A DNA stretch of 64,000 nt, from the NCBI GenBank assembly GCA_964422415.1, contig CAYRBI010000001.1, positions 1 to 64,000 of the forward strand, written 5' to 3'. Shown here piece by piece: positions 8,479 through 16,164 of this stretch (positions are counted from its first letter, which is position 1; each line of letters starts with the position of its first letter). Source of the stretch: OLB16 sp964422415 (lineage in GTDB: Bacteria; Hinthialibacterota; Hinthialibacteria; OLB16). The notes under the pieces were generated by a model. It did no database searches. It saw only the letters and a program-made list of their open reading frames with translations, and was not told the origin of the DNA. The position numbers and the translations under genes are program-made.

Positions 8479-9633
8479 ATGGTGAAGAATATCAGAGATA
8501 CGCTTGTGGAATCAGGGACCTGTGTGGAACGTCAAACTTTTCCCGGCATGGTGGTATCACGGGTATGCCAAGGTTGCCTCGAGGAGGTATTCATCTCCGC
8601 CTGGGCAATGGAGGGCGAGACTCACAGGGATGTATTCGAAAGAGTGTCCCGTGTGATCAGTGACAGTGACGCCACAGTGGTGTGCCAGGAAGTTTTTGGT
8701 TTCCGTGCATCAGATGGGGGATCCGCGGCTTTGCGGGAAATGATGGGAGATGTGAGTTGGCCGGTCACCTGGTTGGATGGTGCACCGGTATCGGCTTGTG
8801 CCGGTACGGAGGTCTGGTCAGTAAGATCGGCTTGTGTCCAACCCATCGAGCGGAACGGAATTGTACTGGGTAGCATTTTCGACATTGGTGAGAGCCGGAT
8901 ATGCAGACTCGGCGGTCTGATTCCTCCTGACCGTACAGCCAGTCCCAGCAAGCAGACCCAGGCGGTCTTCGATCTCATGGAAGAATGTCTGGACACAATT
9001 GGAATGAACTTCAGCCATGTCATCCGCACATGGTTTCATAACCATGACATCCTTTCCTGGTATGGAGATTTCAACAAGCAACGTACCAATTTCTTCCACA
9101 AGAAAGGTGTGTTCCAGGGACTGGTTCCCGCTAGCACTGGTGTATCAGGCGATAACACTCATGGAGCCGCCCTGACGGCAGGACTTCTAGCTGTCCATAC
9201 ACCAGCCTCGACAATCAAGATGGAGGCACTGCCCTCCCCGCTTCAATGTCCGGCTTTGGATTACGGAAGTTCCTTCAGCCGTGCGGTTGCCTTGCAGTAC
9301 CAAGGACATCAGCGTGTTTTTGTATCCGGAACTGCGAGTATTGGCCCCGATGGTCACATAGCGTATCCGGATGATATTGCCGGACAGATCCAATTAACTC
9401 TTGATGTTGTCCACGCTATCCTCACATTACGAGACCTTTCATGGTCCGATGTGGTGCGGGGCATTGCTTATATCAAGCATCCCGGGCATGTCGAAGTCTC
9501 CAAAAGAATTCTCGCGTCAACAGGCTTGATGGATTTCCCACTGATATATACCCAGACTGATCTCTGTTATAAGGATCTACTCTTTGAGATGGAAATTGAT
9601 GCCATTGGTCTGGCGAGGGGCACCAATGAGTGA
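8479..9633 (+). CDS. FkbO/Hyg5/XanB2-like chorismatase-type enzyme (RidA/YjgF superfamily)
   Basis: A 384-residue protein, probably cytoplasmic (no signal peptide). The C-terminal half carries a RidA-like fold signature (VFVSGTASIGPDGHIAYPDDIAGQI, with TLDVVHAIL following). The middle shows features I recall from chorismatases such as FkbO, Hyg5 and XanB2: VIRTWFHNHDI, a Y-x-x-FN-x-x-R motif, LVPASTGV, a PLQCPALDYGSSFSRA stretch, and the C-terminal DLLFEMEIDA whose glutamate aligns with the catalytic one of FkbO (DLLVEIEG). Those enzymes hydrolyse chorismate to hydroxybenzoates or dihydrodiols. The N-terminal 150 residues are not recognisable. ATG at 8479 follows a GAGGTG. It lies 10 bases after the diheme gene and is probably the last gene of the operon. 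A non-chorismatase member of the superfamily is possible. Confidence 0.65.
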   Translation: MVKNIRDTLVESGTCVERQTFPGMVVSRVCQGCLEEVFISAWAMEGETHRDVFERVSRVISDSDATVVCQEVFGFRASDGGSAALREMMGDVSWPVTWLDGAPVSACAGTEVWSVRSACVQPIERNGIVLGSIFDIGESRICRLGGLIPPDRTASPSKQTQAVFDLMEECLDTIGMNFSHVIRTWFHNHDILSWYGDFNKQRTNFFHKKGVFQGLVPASTGVSGDNTHGAALTAGLLAVHTPASTIKMEALPSPLQCPALDYGSSFSRAVALQYQGHQRVFVSGTASIGPDGHIAYPDDIAGQIQLTLDVVHAILTLRDLSWSDVVRGIAYIKHPGHVEVSKRILASTGLMDFPLIYTQTDLCYKDLLFEMEIDAIGLARGTNE

Positions 9634-9691
9634 GTTTCCCATTATATCCAAATCCATCTTGGGGATATCCCTTCTTGAAACGCCAGAAGCT

Positions 9692-9837
9692 TAACAGTCC
9701 GTTGAAAAACTCGTATTTCTGTTGGCACCATGGATTCCCGCCTTCGCGGGAATGATGATTTCCAAGGGATTTCGCATATTCTGTCATTCCCGCGAAAGCG
9801 GGAATCCACGGTCACACTCTTTTTCAACAGGCTGTTA
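9692..9837. mobile_element. MITE-like non-autonomous element with terminal and nested inverted repeats
   Basis: The ends form an inverted repeat: 9693-9709 (AACAGTCCGTTGAAAAA) and 9820-9836 (TTTTTCAACAGGCTGTT) match except in the TCC/CCT region, and the pairing extends to a TA on each side. Inside lie two further arms, 9732-9755 and 9784-9807, that are near reverse complements of one another, and each contains its own small palindrome of the ATTCCCGC...GCGGGAAT type. The roughly 146-base element has no coding capacity. Very similar 'GGATTCCCGC/GCGGGAATGAC' repeats are dispersed in many environmental bacterial genomes. It could act as a strong hairpin terminator for the operon ending at 9633. 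Confidence 0.75.
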
Positions 9838-10138
9838 GTCCCACGAGGATCTTATTATGTCCTTTGGTGTCTCCCGGATTCCGGTCACACCCCATCATGA
9901 GAATGAGGTCAGAACTTACCGCAGGCTCAGGGTAGAAATACCACACCCGATGAAGCTGGTAGGAACGAGCCAAAAGAAAACTCACAGCCTCCTCCAATCC
10001 GGAAAAGGCCTACTCGCAATATATTCAATGGGACCAGTGAAATAGAGCTCACCTCTTCCCGATTCCCCTCCCTCATTCATGGCGGACTGGTGTCAACCGC
10101 AGACAGTATCTGTATGGCAAGATCCAGGGCTGTGCCAG
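9838..10138. other. Intergenic stretch with one doubtful small reading frame
   Basis: Between the MITE-like element and the HAD gene there is no recognisable gene. A reading frame of 62 codons (9857-10045, plus) has a plausible ribosome site (GAGGA at 9845-9849, 7 bases before the ATG), but its product is not hydrophobic, has no motif and resembles nothing known to me. It may be a chance frame or debris displaced by the element. Confidence 0.4.
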
Positions 10139-11128
10139 TTAAAACACCCGATTCCAATCTTTTTTCATATCCACAACAGTCCATCCCTTTGCTTTGGCTT
10201 CTTCGAGACCCTTTTCGAGACGTCCTATAAGAGATTCGCGGTCATAGGCCCATTCACGATCGGCATCGTTATGATGGACATACAGACAGAAACGTGGTCC
10301 TTCGCCAGCAGCAGTCCATTGGAGCATCGGCAGATCACCATCCGAGTTACCGAATGCTGCAATGGGCCGCCGTCCAATGTGTTGCTCAATTCCAAGAGGT
10401 TTTGTGATCTTGTCATCGATGAAGTTCAACTCCGGTAAACGTACAATGACAGGTTTGCCGCCGCGCATTTCGAATTCTGTTTTTATCGTACTACCGATAA
10501 TCTGCTCAGGAGGAATACCATATACTTTCTCTGTCCATGGACGCATAAACTCAAGGCTGCCGCCGGAGACAATAAAGGGTTTGAATCCATTCGCCCGTAG
10601 ATACGCAAGGAGTTCCATCATTGGTTGATAAACCATCTCAGTGTACAGCCGGCCAGTTTTGGGATGCTTGGCAGTGGTGATCCAGCCGCTGACAATTATC
10701 TCGAATTCTTCCGTTGTCATTCCAGCGTTTATGTTCATCGAGAGCTTGAGCATTCCCTCTACTCCCCCCTTCAAGACCGTTTGCTGATCTCCCTTTAGGA
10801 TGGCCTTGTAGGGTTGTTGGTCCTTCCACTCAGGGTGTTGGGGAGCTAAGGCCTTCACGCGGTCAAATGCGAAGAAGAGTTGGAAATACATGGGCTGTTC
10901 TGCCCAAAGCGTACCATCATTATCGAAAACCGCGATCCGCTCGGGAACTGGGATAAAGTCCGTTGAACCCTCCTTGGTGACTTTCTCTACAAAAGTGAAG
11001 ATGGACTCCTTGGCCTGGCCATCATTCCACGAAGGCAGCGGATCAGTGGCAAAAGAGTTTGCGCAAATGAGAAGCATTACACTACTAATCCCAACAGCGG
11101 TAAGATTATGTAAGCAGATGGAATTCAT
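10139..11128 (-). CDS. Periplasmic HAD-superfamily phosphatase
   Basis: A 329-residue exported protein with a signal peptide (LTAVGISSVMLLICANSFA). HAD motif I is FDNDGTLW with the nucleophile D69 and acid/base D71. Motif II is the serine in FIVSGGSLEFM, and motif IV is the GNSDGDLPML acidic loop near the C-terminus. The cap region between them is rich in aromatic and charged residues (FFAFDRVKALAPQHPEWK). The layout resembles secreted phosphoserine-phosphatase-like HADs that hydrolyse phosphomonoesters in the periplasm. It stands alone between a repeat element and a signalling phosphatase on the same strand, with about 120 bases between the two genes, so operon membership is uncertain. Substrate unknown. 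Confidence 0.85.
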   Translation of the reverse strand: MNSICLHNLTAVGISSVMLLICANSFATDPLPSWNDGQAKESIFTFVEKVTKEGSTDFIPVPERIAVFDNDGTLWAEQPMYFQLFFAFDRVKALAPQHPEWKDQQPYKAILKGDQQTVLKGGVEGMLKLSMNINAGMTTEEFEIIVSGWITTAKHPKTGRLYTEMVYQPMMELLAYLRANGFKPFIVSGGSLEFMRPWTEKVYGIPPEQIIGSTIKTEFEMRGGKPVIVRLPELNFIDDKITKPLGIEQHIGRRPIAAFGNSDGDLPMLQWTAAGEGPRFCLYVHHNDADREWAYDRESLIGRLEKGLEEAKAKGWTVVDMKKDWNRVF

Positions 11129-11166
11129 GACCCGTGCTTTCCTTTTCCTTGATTAATTTTTTTAGG

Positions 11167-11188
11167 CCCTTCATCTTATAGTGAAGGG
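11167..11188. other. Short inverted repeat between the SpoIIE-type and HAD genes
   Basis: Seven-base arms CCCTTCA (11167-11173) and TGAAGGG (11182-11188) flank an 8-base loop, 60 bases beyond the stop of the minus-strand PAS-SpoIIE gene. There is no U-run on the transcribed strand, so it is not a classic intrinsic terminator; it may stabilise the 3' end. Confidence 0.4.
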
Positions 11189-11248
11189 TTGAAATTTATA
11201 GTATATCATACCTCAATTTGAGGCATTCTGCACATACTCTCCGCAGTT

Positions 11249-12355
11249 TTAATGGAAATTGATATCAATCAGTGTCAAATCATCCTCAATCTGGACTGAG
11301 TTGGAATAAGTCAGAAGCTCCTTTTCCAAGACGTTGACATCGATATCTTCATCGGGATATCCTAAATCCTGTAGTATCCGGGCAAAACCCTCAACACCGA
11401 GCATCACGCCTTCTGCATTATGGATTTCATAGGCTCCATCGCTGAAGATCAACAGCCTGTCTCCTTGATCGAATTGTACTGTCTTCGTTTGGTAGGAAAT
11501 ATTCTCCATGATACCAAAAGGAAAGCTTGATGAAGACAATTCTTCCCAAGCTCCATTCGACCTAAAAACCAATACAGGCGGTCCTCCGGCGGTTGTCAAG
11601 TGAAGCACCCTCTGCTCAGCATCAATCAACCCACAGATAGCAGTTGCGAAAGAAGAATCCTTGACCACTTTTTTGAGTTCATTGTTCATCGTAGTGGCAA
11701 ATAGTCCCTGTTCCGTTAATTGACTACAATGTCTAGCCCACAAAGAGCTCAGGTGCATTGTGTATAGCGCTGCCGCCATTCCATGCCCAGTGACATCCGC
11801 AAGCAAGAAACCATATCGTGAAGGATCCAATTGCCGGATGGCGTAGTAATCACCCCCCACGAAATCATGCGGTGAATATAGAGTTTTAAAACTGATGCGC
11901 GGATCATCCGGTAGACTATGCTCAAGAGACATTTTCTGAATAGTTTGGGCTCTTGTCAGATCAGCCAGTAGTTCAGATGCCTCCTGGAAGGCCTCAACAC
12001 CACCGATTATTTCACCCTTGTCATCGATGATGGGAGCAACTGAAACCTGCATGGGTACCCGTTCTCCATTCCTTGCTTGGGCAAAAACAATTATGGGTAC
12101 TCTGCTTGATTCTCCGGTGACCATGGACCGATGCAATGGGCAGAATTCCTCTCCGCAGAGTAAGTGTCCATCTTTATCAATATGACAGAGAATGTTTTCC
12201 AGGCATTGGTGTCCGATAACATCGCTTTCCCTCCAGCCGGTTATCTTTTCTGCCGATTTACTCCAGAAAACAATCCGGCGGTTCTTGTCACACACATAAA
12301 CTCCCTCATTAAGGGAATTAAAAATAGTAGTTGACAAAGTCAGCGGGTTAACCAT
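11249..12355 (-). CDS. PAS domain - SpoIIE/RsbU-type PP2C serine phosphatase
   Basis: The ATG at 12355 is preferred to that at 12361 because AGGAG lies 8 bases before it, giving 368 residues. A PAS domain spans about residues 8-125 (FNSLNEGVYVCDKNRRIVFWSKSAEKITGW; NGERVPMQVSVAPIIDDKGEIIGG) with a cysteine cluster (CHIDKDGHLLCGEEFC) that could bind metal or sense redox state. A SpoIIE-like PP2C domain follows at about 165-365: the metal-binding acidic residues are in FVGGDYYAI and ADVTGHGMAAAL, and the terminal one is in DDLTLIDI. Such proteins dephosphorylate anti-sigma antagonists or act in partner-switching stress signalling. No anti-sigma factor or STAS protein is adjacent, so the partner must be elsewhere. 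Cytoplasmic; no membrane segment. Confidence 0.88.
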   Translation of the reverse strand: MVNPLTLSTTIFNSLNEGVYVCDKNRRIVFWSKSAEKITGWRESDVIGHQCLENILCHIDKDGHLLCGEEFCPLHRSMVTGESSRVPIIVFAQARNGERVPMQVSVAPIIDDKGEIIGGVEAFQEASELLADLTRAQTIQKMSLEHSLPDDPRISFKTLYSPHDFVGGDYYAIRQLDPSRYGFLLADVTGHGMAAALYTMHLSSLWARHCSQLTEQGLFATTMNNELKKVVKDSSFATAICGLIDAEQRVLHLTTAGGPPVLVFRSNGAWEELSSSSFPFGIMENISYQTKTVQFDQGDRLLIFSDGAYEIHNAEGVMLGVEGFARILQDLGYPDEDIDVNVLEKELLTYSNSVQIEDDLTLIDINFH

Positions 12356-12374
12356 AGTCATGACTCCTTAATGT

Positions 12375-12387
12375 TGTCATTATGACA
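12375..12387. promoter_or_regulatory. Palindrome just upstream of the PAS-SpoIIE gene
   Basis: TGTCA TTA TGACA is a perfect 5+3+5 palindrome 20 bases before the chosen start codon and about 25 bases downstream of a TATACT-like -10 on the minus strand. It could be an operator; a chance occurrence is also possible at this length. Confidence 0.3.
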
Positions 12388-12922
12388 TGAGGTATCGACT
12401 CTTTCAAATAGTATAATACCAGATTTCATTGCATGAATAGGGGATATTTTTTTTCTTGCCGGATACTATAATTCTGGTAGGTTTGATACTTTCTGCTTCG
12501 TTCATTATTAATTACTGCATAAATATTTGAAGGTTTCAGTATGTGCGATCTATGTTTCACTAAGCTAATTCACTTTTTCTTCCTTCGATCCATCCTGGCA
12601 AGGTTCTCTATCAAGGTCGCCTTGATTATCCACGCTAAAAATGACATCGATATACTACAATTATTTACTGTTCTCCTCATTACTGTTGAGGACTTCATGG
12701 ACCTTATCACATTGGCTCCTGTGAGGTTTTCAACTTAATACGAAGGTACGGGATCCTCGTCTATGAGGTTTATTGATATGTTTCATGATAAAGGCAAGCC
12801 TCAGATTTAATTTCTCTTTTATGAGAGGAATATCGATCATCGATTTCTCTTAAGTGGTACTCTTCTGTTTATGCAGATCCTGGTATTCCAGTTGATCGTT
12901 TCTCCTGGAGCTCAAGCGCAAG
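12388..12922. other. AT-rich stretch without a convincing gene
   Basis: This region is clearly more AT-rich than its neighbours and contains only a 65-codon frame (12541-12738, plus) with no ribosome site or motif. A short frame at 12871-12942 begins with a hydrophobic run ending in SPGAQAQ, reminiscent of a signal peptide; it could be the surviving start of the broken beta-helix gene that follows, but it is in a different frame. Confidence 0.5.
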
Positions 12923-13674
12923 TTCTGGGCAAATGCCCATGACAACCTGGTCGAGAGGTGCCGTCTGTGGGAAATCTATGACGCGGCGCTGACAAATCAG
13001 AACAACAGTCCCGGTGTCCAACAATACAACATCCACTATTGCAACAACTTGATCTGGAACTGTGAATATTCATTTGAGTATTGGAACCGTCCCACTACTT
13101 CGAACACGCATCACATCTATTTCGAGAACAATACCTGCATTAACGCGGGTCTGGGATGGGGACATGCTCAACGTCCGGATCCAAGCGGGAGACATCTCTG
13201 TTTTTACGACAGTGATGCAACCGCCACTGACATCTATATTCGGAACAATATTTTCTTTGAAGCAAAGGCGAATGCTCTCTACGCTCCACAATGGCCTGCT
13301 GAATCGATCGCAGCATTGCATATGGATAACAACTGCTGGTATCAATCCATTGGCGACATGGTGTCGATCAACGGCAATCACTACACGATGAGTATGTTTT
13401 CAGCCTACCAGACGGAATGGAAGCAGGAACGACACTCCCTGACCGCTAATCCGCTGCTTGAAGATGCCAACGGTACGGATTTCCATCTCACTGCCGCGTC
13501 GCCTTGCATTGATGCCGGAACAGACACTGAAATACGGAAGACTTTGATCGCCATCCCAGGCCAGTCGACAGCGTTGGAATCGGGACAGAAAATAAAGATC
13601 TATCGTTCGATATTGGAGCGTATGAGTTTATTCTATCCCCTTCATCCACCCCAACTCACACTCCCAAGCCCTGA
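12923..13674 (+). pseudogene. Remnant of a secreted right-handed parallel beta-helix protein
   Basis: Protein-coding similarity runs in one frame from FWANAHDNLVERCRLW (12923), with no start codon or signal peptide in front, through beta-helix repeats (NIHYCNNLIWNCEYSFEYWN; THHIYFENNTCINAG; TDIYIRNNIFFEAK) to NPLLEDANGTDFHLTAASPCIDAGTD. Family members normally continue with an FDRxPRP...DIGAYEF ending. That ending is present but in another frame: from 13543 the neighbouring frame reads FDRHPRPVDSVGIG and, further on, DIGAYEF, then a Ser/Thr/Pro-rich tail (TPTHTPKP) and stop at 13672-13674. So the gene has lost its N-terminal half and has a frameshift near 13535-13542. The intact ancestor would have been a cell-surface polysaccharide-degrading or adhesive protein. 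Confidence 0.85.
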
Positions 13675-13958
13675 AACACGGCCATCGCCATATGGACATT
13701 CTCTCCAACCCGGTCTTTCAGCCATGTTTGTGCAAGTCAGGACAGATGAACAAAGGATCCGTACTTTCCGCTAGCCTTCCCCCTTTAGTTCTTACTCAAA
13801 ACATAACTATACGGAGCTGCTTGGTTTGTCTCCCCTTCTTTCATTGCTGGTTGGTTGACCACACCCCTCGATATGTTCAATGTGGGTGAGTTTCACTGGG
13901 GAGGAATCCTGTACTTAATCCCCTTTACCTGTGGTGGTGTCCCAGAAGACGTAATGTT
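13675..13958. other. Intergenic region after the beta-helix remnant
   Basis: No gene is supported here. A 65-codon frame at 13692-13889 overlaps the remnant's tail in another register and has no ribosome site. The stretch ends in the hisF promoter. Confidence 0.5.
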
Positions 13959-13986
13959 TTGACTCACACGGAATTCCTCCTATAGT
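13959..13986 (+). promoter_or_regulatory. Probable promoter of hisF
   Basis: TTGACT at 13959-13964 and TATAGT at 13981-13986 are separated by 16 bases. Transcription would start near 13994, giving a leader of roughly 100 bases before the hisF start. No clear attenuator hairpin or histidine-rich leader peptide was seen in that leader. Confidence 0.5.
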
Positions 13987-14091
13987 ATACGGTCATAGTC
14001 TGTCTTCGGCAGTGTAATGGGACGGCAAGACGGATAGATACCACAAGCCAAATTGAATCGAACGATAGCAGGAGAAAGGTAATAACAACCA

Positions 14092-14853
14092 ATGAACCAA
14101 CCAATTCGTATCATGCCATGTCTTGACATGCAGAACGGGCGCGTCGTCAAAGGCGTTCATTTTGTTGACATTCGTGATGCCGGCGATCCGGTTGAATGCG
14201 CACAGGCCTATTGCCGTAAAGGTGCGGATGAACTGGCGATGCTGGATATCACTGCCACGGTGGAAGGCAGAGCGACCATGCTTAACGTGGTTAAGCGCGT
14301 CGCTGAAGTCACGGTTGTGCCGTTTACAGTTGGCGGAGGAATATCCGATGTTAAAATGGCCCAGGCCGTGCTGGAAGCAGGAGCAAATAAAGTCTCAATC
14401 AGCAGCGCCGCCTTCCGGAAGCCCGAATTAGTCCCTGAATTGATCAAAGAATTCGGCGCTGGAAAAGTGACGGTGGCTATCGATGTGGACCAGAACGGTG
14501 CGATGCCCTCAGGTTATGAAGTCTATATCGATGGTGGACGTACTGCCACGGGAGCAGATGCAGTCGAATGGGCAAAACGTGTGGACGGCTACGGTGTCCA
14601 GGTAATCCTTCCTACCAGCAAAGCCGGCGATGGCGCGCGGACAGGATATGATCTACCAGTGATCAAGGCCATCAAGGATGCTGTCTCGGCAGAGGTAGTG
14701 GCCTCGGGTGGAGCTGGGATATTGGAGCATTTCCTGGAGGCGGTACAGGCGGGTGCTACAATCTTGCTTGCAGCTTCGATATTCCATTTTGGAATCATTG
14801 AAATCAGCGAACTGAAAGAGTATCTCCGTGGTCAAGGCGTTCCTGTTCGTTGA
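14092..14853 (+). CDS. hisF: Imidazole glycerol phosphate synthase cyclase subunit
   Basis: This 253-residue TIM-barrel protein has the family's usual length. It catalyses the cyclase half of the reaction that converts PRFAR plus ammonia (from HisH) into imidazole glycerol phosphate and AICAR in histidine synthesis. Visible signatures are IMPCLDMQNGRVVKG with catalytic Asp12, LDITATVEGRATML, PFTVGGGIS, VAIDVDQNG with the second catalytic Asp, ASGGAGILEHF and LLAASIFHFG. The loop that usually reads LTSMDRDGT is here LPTSKAGDGARTGYDL; this variant keeps one Asp and I believe it occurs in several lineages. The gene stands alone without hisH, hisA or hisI nearby, so the histidine genes are scattered in this genome. 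Confidence 0.95.
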   Translation: MNQPIRIMPCLDMQNGRVVKGVHFVDIRDAGDPVECAQAYCRKGADELAMLDITATVEGRATMLNVVKRVAEVTVVPFTVGGGISDVKMAQAVLEAGANKVSISSAAFRKPELVPELIKEFGAGKVTVAIDVDQNGAMPSGYEVYIDGGRTATGADAVEWAKRVDGYGVQVILPTSKAGDGARTGYDLPVIKAIKDAVSAEVVASGGAGILEHFLEAVQAGATILLAASIFHFGIIEISELKEYLRGQGVPVR

Positions 14854-14935
14854 GTCTATTATTCCAACAGAAGAAGACTGAACGGGGAGAAGAGGAGAGA
14901 AAAGCGCGAAATCCCCAATAAAACCGTGGTTTTTT

Positions 14936-15013
14936 TGGTACGCCCGGCAGGACTTGAACCTGCGACCAACGGTTTAGGAAACCGCTGCTCTATCCGAGCT
15001 GAGCTACGGGCGC
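14936..15013 (-). tRNA. tRNA-Arg, anticodon CCU
   Basis: Read on the minus strand, the sequence folds into a full cloverleaf: a 7-base-pair acceptor stem GCGCCCG/CGGGCGT (the first pair is a G-U wobble), a D-arm GCTC...GAGC, an anticodon stem GCGGT/ACCGT around the loop TTCCTAA (anticodon CCT), and a T-arm GCAGG-TTCAAGT-CCTGC. The discriminator A and an encoded CCA end follow at 14939-14936. It reads AGG codons. Confidence 0.95.
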
Positions 15014-15060
15014 ACGGACGTAGAGAAGTTTGTCACAGCCTCCAGTCAATTCAAAGGGTT

Positions 15061-16164
15061 CTAGAGGACGGTCAGGTACCCATGCACGAGTGCATCCTGG
15101 CCGCTCTGTGAGATAGTCACACCAGTCAGGCGACGAGCATCGGCCATGGCGGAGACCACATTCGACCCCGGAATGGGGGAGAGCGCCTCGGAATCCGCCA
15201 TGATCTTCGGGGCTACGAACACATAGACCTCATCCACCAGATCCGCATCCACAAATCCGGCTAGTGTGTGCGCCCCTCCCTCCACCATCAGACTATCAAT
15301 ATCGCGCTGGTGGAGCAGGTCCATCAACTCAAGAAGGACCGGCCTTGTTCCTGGAAGGATCACCCCCTCAACCTGAGCGGGCTCCGGGAGAGATCCCTGC
15401 CACCGTTTGCCAGACATCACATGCAAGACAGGAGTCTGAGCAGAGGTCTCCGCCAACTGGCACTTCGAAGGAAGCGGTCCCACCCCGCCAAGGACAATCC
15501 GGAGGGGCTGACATGGCGGTGGACCGGAGACGGTACGGCAGATCAGAAGGGGATTATCCACCATCAAGGTCCGGTACCCCACCAGGATCGCACGGTTACG
15601 GCGGCGGATCTCCTGCACCACCTGGCGGGACTCCTTACCACTGATCCACTTGCTGTCGCCGGTGGAGGTGGAAATACGTCCATCCAGGGTCATCGCGTAT
15701 TTGACAGTCACCCAAGGGCGCTGGCGAAGGACATTCGAAAGGAAGGGAAAGTTCAGTCTCCGAGCCTCTTCCTCGCAGACCCCCACCTCAACCGTGATCC
15801 CCTTCTCCCGCAAAACCTTGAACGAATATCCATCGACAACCGGATTGGGATCCTGCATGGCAGCTACCACACGGGTCACGCCAGACTCGATAACACGGTC
15901 CAGACAGGGGGGGGTGCGTCCCTGATGAGAGCAGGGTTCTAGGGTGACATACAGTGTAGCCGCACGCGCGCGTTCTCCAGCCAAATCGAGCGCAATCCGT
16001 TCGGCATGGGCCTCGCCACAGCGGACATGGTAGCCCTCGGCGATGATCTCCTCACCCTGGCACACCACCGCGCCAACCATCGGATTCGGCGAAGTCCACC
16101 CCACTCCGCGCCCAGCCAGTTCCAGCGCACGGCGCATCATGCGGATATCGAATTCGCTGGTCAT
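15061..16164 (-). CDS. ribD: Bifunctional riboflavin biosynthesis deaminase/reductase
   Basis: This 367-residue protein carries out the second and third steps of riboflavin synthesis: deamination of the pyrimidine ring and NADPH-dependent reduction of the ribosyl side chain. The N-terminal deaminase domain (about 1-145) has the zinc site HAE at 53-55 and PCSHQGRTPPC with Cys78 and Cys87. The C-terminal RibD reductase domain (about 150-365) starts at RPWVTVKYAMTLDGRIS and includes SKWISG and the SLMVEGG motif. It overlaps rdgB by 4 bases (ATGA), so the two are translationally coupled. Other rib genes are not in the window. Both lie downstream of the nuo operon on the same strand; a flavin link to complex I (FMN) is suggestive but not proven. 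Confidence 0.95.
   Translation of the reverse strand: MTSEFDIRMMRRALELAGRGVGWTSPNPMVGAVVCQGEEIIAEGYHVRCGEAHAERIALDLAGERARAATLYVTLEPCSHQGRTPPCLDRVIESGVTRVVAAMQDPNPVVDGYSFKVLREKGITVEVGVCEEEARRLNFPFLSNVLRQRPWVTVKYAMTLDGRISTSTGDSKWISGKESRQVVQEIRRRNRAILVGYRTLMVDNPLLICRTVSGPPPCQPLRIVLGGVGPLPSKCQLAETSAQTPVLHVMSGKRWQGSLPEPAQVEGVILPGTRPVLLELMDLLHQRDIDSLMVEGGAHTLAGFVDADLVDEVYVFVAPKIMADSEALSPIPGSNVVSAMADARRLTGVTISQSGQDALVHGYLTVL

Noticed and set aside
9857..10045. 62-codon plus-strand frame with a plausible ribosome site
   Set aside because: No motif, no hydrophobic segment, no similarity recognised and adjacent to a repeat element; kept only as a remark in the intergenic entry.
12541..12738. 65-codon plus-strand frame in AT-rich DNA
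   Set aside because: No ribosome site, composition typical of translated AT-rich noncoding DNA, no recognised motif.
12871..12942. Signal-peptide-like short frame before the beta-helix remnant
   Set aside because: Out of frame with the remnant and too short to tell from chance; mentioned only as a possible relic.
13692..13889. 65-codon plus-strand frame downstream of the beta-helix remnant
   Set aside because: Overlaps remnant DNA in another register, no ribosome site, no motif.
15268..15942. 224-codon plus-strand frame opposite ribD
   Set aside because: Antisense shadow of a well supported gene; low-complexity composition caused by GC-rich codons of ribD.
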